Source of the DNA: Eimeria necatrix
Lineage: Eukaryota > Apicomplexa > Conoidasida > Eucoccidiorida > Eimeriidae
DNA length: 12,500 nt
NCBI RefSeq assembly: GCF_000499385.1
Contig: NW_013654780.1
Span: 1-12,500, forward strand
Direction: 5' to 3'
The notes beneath the pieces are model-generated. The model did no database searches, was not told the DNA's origin, and worked only from the letters and a program-made list of their open reading frames with translations. Shown in pieces: positions 9,866-12,500 of the stretch. Position numbers and translations under genes: made by a program. Numbering within the stretch: the first letter of the stretch is position 1; each line of letters starts with the position of its first letter.

Positions 9866-11666
9866 CTAAGAATATCATAGATAGAAACATGCAGACGATT
9901 GCCTTGTCAATACTTTTTTCCAGTGGTGAAATGACACATTATTTATACACCTTCCCAATAATTCATGGTTGAATCATAAAAAGCACGTGCAGCGTTAAAA
10001 CCACACACTACAGAAACCTGCTATTTTATTTATTTTGAATAACACTTTGGTGCCGTGATGTTGTTGTACATTGTCTTCGCTTGCCGCATTTGTACATGCA
10101 GTTTTCACGTAAGCATGTCTCGCCCTGCAAATATATTCGAACCTTGAAGCGCCTTCCTGTCTTACGACAAAGCGACAACAGCGAACAACTCTAGCGCGTA
10201 CAGAGTGGTTGATCAAGAACTCTCTATCTACTGCCGTCAGCGTGAAGCTTTTCTGACTCCAGCGAAATACGAAGGCCTTTTTTGCTGTCGCTGTGAGCAA
10301 GAAAATTTCCATTATCAACTGAATGATATGAAAACTACACGTTTTGCGAAATGTGTGCTAGCAAGATGCTTGAGAGCGTCCAATGCGTAGCGCACAACCT
10401 GAAAACGTAACCAGGAAAGGCTTCGCCCTGCACCCGTCATGAAATTGCGCACACGGTTGTGCGAAACAGCAAACTATTCTGTCATGATATCAAGCAAAAA
10501 CAATTCCAGAAAATGTACTCGCATTTTTCCTTCCTGAAATAACGTGAATAATCGGTCGCATTGTAACAATCACTGTTACTACTCACGATGATTACACTCA
10601 TGTATTGCAGCTTTGCGCGAACACTTCTGAGAGAATAGAATATCTGGATATCTCGTAAAAAACTTGAAAAGTACTGCTTGGTCTCAATATAGGTTCAGCT
10701 TTAAGCCTGCGAGTCTATTCAGGTCATTAGAACAGCACCGAAACTGTGCCCGAGGTCACTCGTCATTTGAATGCCACTTTCATTCCTTCTTAACCGTGGA
10801 GCATGCCCTTTGAAAATAAGACGCTATCTTGCCCTTCTGACTCTAACAAAATTGTTTTCCGACACCAGTGACAGACTGCATGGCTTCAGTGCACCCTGCT
10901 ACCTAGGTGCTCACATTGGCGCAATAAGTGTGCAACAAGAGTGTAAACTAGTTCAAAATTACAAGCTGAAGAACAAGTAAGGACATCTTATGGTGACGGG
11001 CCAGTCAAATAAACGCTCTCTTCTTTGTTCCATGCTGCTAAACACTTGCTTGGGAATGCCCGTCTTGTCACACACGGGTCACGACCTTCCTCTGACCTCC
11101 AAACATTCTCCACAAAATGCCTCACTATAGTCACACAAAAAGTGCAAACAGGGCAGTAGCATCTCTTTCAAAACGCCCTCTTCGTTGCCAAACCTTCCTG
11201 CTATTATTTCAAAAGCAAAATGTCGTGCTGCATATTTTCGCTGGCAATAGCTTCACACGAACGCGCTTCTGCAATTCTACAAGAGCAAACACCGCTATGA
11301 ACAGATTTGCAGCTAGCTAGTCCCTGAGAGGTGTTAATTGGTAATTGTTTGTCGCTGCTGAGCGTAAGTACATCAGTTGAGGGTTCTCGCGGAGTTGTGA
11401 CTTGGGGTTTCCCGAGCTCTCTGTTAGCATTTTTTAAGATCACTCATTCAAAGAAGAGCTATGAAAAATGCCATAAATGCGAAATTGAAGTAAGCAGCTA
11501 CTGGGCAAGCAGAACAACCTTGCTGCAGCCAGCATTCAGAGGAAGAATGAGGCTTCAAAGCATACTACCAATGTGCTATTTCCATAATCTGTAAGGACCA
11601 CTTATGTGCGCAGAAGTGAATAGAGATGAATGTTGAAGCCTCAGTTCGGGGCCTTCCTGCGCAGGC
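9866..11666. other. Long stretch with no supportable gene
   Basis: Several overlapping short frames occur on both strands (for example 9995-10318 minus, 11117-11320 plus, 11331-11594 plus) with unrecognised translations and no consistent signal. AATAAA occurs within TCAAATAAACG near 11006, but with no gene beside it. No RNA gene was found. Confidence 0.55.
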
Positions 11667-11850
11667 AAAGACGGAAATTTTGAAACAGTGGTCACTGTCG
11701 TGCTTCATTGGCTTGGACTGAAATAGTTTTGCTACGTCATGATTACACTTTTCAGGTCCCCATAGAGCTACGTGGGTGATGCAAAGAGCAGGCAAAACGA
11801 GCGTGATGCACAGTGGTCGTCCTAGAAAGTATCCTACACGATGCTTCATT
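11667..11850. repeat. Diverged direct duplication, copy C1
   Basis: This stretch aligns to 11941-12124 at a constant offset of 274 bp. Shared landmarks are ATTGGCT at 11707, GAAA near 11720, TTGC near 11729, GGGTGA near 11774, CGTGATG at 11802, and TACACGAT at 11835 (offset 279 there, after an indel). Positions 11707-11816 match 11981-12090 at 70 of 110 bases without gaps. Identity before 11667 is too weak to call. It is not detectably related to repeat A/B. Neither copy has a shared long open frame, so the unit looks non-coding. Confidence 0.85.
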
Positions 11851-11940
11851 CGACGTCGATAAGCACACTGTTTACATGCACGCATTGCAGCTTACGCGGT
11901 AAGCTCCAGGGGGACGCACTTCAGGTTTCTCATCGGTATG

Positions 11941-12124
11941 CAAGATCACACTTTTGATGCCCAGTACAGTGCCGTGTTTCATTGGCTCAAATTGAAACAA
12001 TCTTGCAGCTCCAGACTTTCACGTGTCCGATGTCTTTGAATCAAACTGGGTGAAGCACTGAGCTAGCGAAATGAACGTGATGAACTGTCGGCTCCTTCTT
12101 CACCTGGTAAAAATACACGATCAG
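11941..12124. repeat. Diverged direct duplication, copy C2
   Basis: This is the partner of 11667-11850, in the same orientation and about 90 bp downstream of it. Landmarks are ATTGGCTCAAATTGAAACAA at 11981, GGGTGAAG near 12048, AACGTGATGAACTGTCG near 12075, and TACACGAT at 12114. I looked for a third copy one period upstream (near 11433) and downstream (near 12255) and saw none. Confidence 0.85.
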
Positions 12125-12500
12125 TGTATTGCTTCCCACACGTGTAGATGAAATGCCCTCGAGAACCTGACCGCACTGAAGGCTTGTGCGATCGCTCTTA
12201 CGACCTTTGCGTTTACCAAAACCGTTGCGGTTGTTTAATGTTGGCGAACACAGTTTACTTTCTCTACGCGTGCTGCAACCGCGACTATGCTTGCGTTCAC
12301 GCCATGAATGCGTCGCTGAACGGATTTTGATTCACAAAGCACAGGCATCAAGATATGCATGAATGGTGCAAGCAATGGAGCGGTAACGCAGCAAGCCATC
12401 TGTGTGCGTTCCTAGCAGCTAACATCATCCCCCACTCGCCCAAACAAAGCCGTCCCCTCGCACCCAATTCGTGCAGGTTCTCGCCAAAGCACCGCAGACC
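12125..12500. other. Right end, nothing assignable
   Basis: A 60-codon Cys-rich plus-strand frame (12148-12330) has no recognisable motif and is short enough to be chance. The last 80 bases are relatively C-rich. No other structure is visible before the window ends. Confidence 0.5.

Noticed and set aside
10132..10145. TTCGAACC, a possible tRNA B box on the minus strand (GGTTCGAA)
   Set aside because: The bases on either side do not form a T stem, and no A box, anticodon arm or acceptor stem can be drawn around it.

Overview
This window reads as eukaryotic nuclear, mostly non-coding DNA. I find no protein-coding gene, tRNA, rRNA, CRISPR array or recognisable transposon protein that I would defend. 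The longest uninterrupted frames are about 110-130 codons, roughly what chance gives in 12.5 kb at this composition. None of the translations matches a family I recognise. Lines I counted by hand run 37-50% GC. The first 600 bases hold about 30 CpG, close to the number expected from base composition, so CpG is not depleted and a heavily methylated vertebrate genome is unlikely. Microsatellites and long homopolymers are almost absent. The lineage cannot be fixed from this sequence; an invertebrate or a protist would both fit.

The clearest structure is old local duplication. At the left end, a unit of about 500 bp occurs twice in direct orientation (1-503 and 845-1347) at a period of about 834-844 bp. 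Hand alignment of a gapless 200-bp block (121-320 against 955-1154) gives 130 identical positions, about 65%. The first copy runs off the left edge. A younger 22-bp tandem duplication (789-832, one mismatch) lies just before the second copy. At the right end, an unrelated diverged direct duplication of about 180 bp lies at 11667-11850 and 11941-12124 (offset 274 bp, about 64% identity over its best 110 positions).

Between them, at 1517-1574, is a perfect inverted repeat: a 27-bp stem with a 4-base loop. It cannot be chance and it looks recent, in contrast to the eroded repeats around it.

The other 10 kb hold three weak coding hints. The minus-strand frame 5357-4656 has only one internal stop (TAG) in about 234 codons. 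The plus-strand frame 1704-2084 has a coding-like bias of G at codon position 1. The minus-strand frame 9865-9512 begins behind an acceptor-like pyrimidine/AG stretch. Each could be an exon or a decayed gene, and each could be chance. The rest looks like ordinary intergenic or intronic sequence. No system of cooperating genes is visible.
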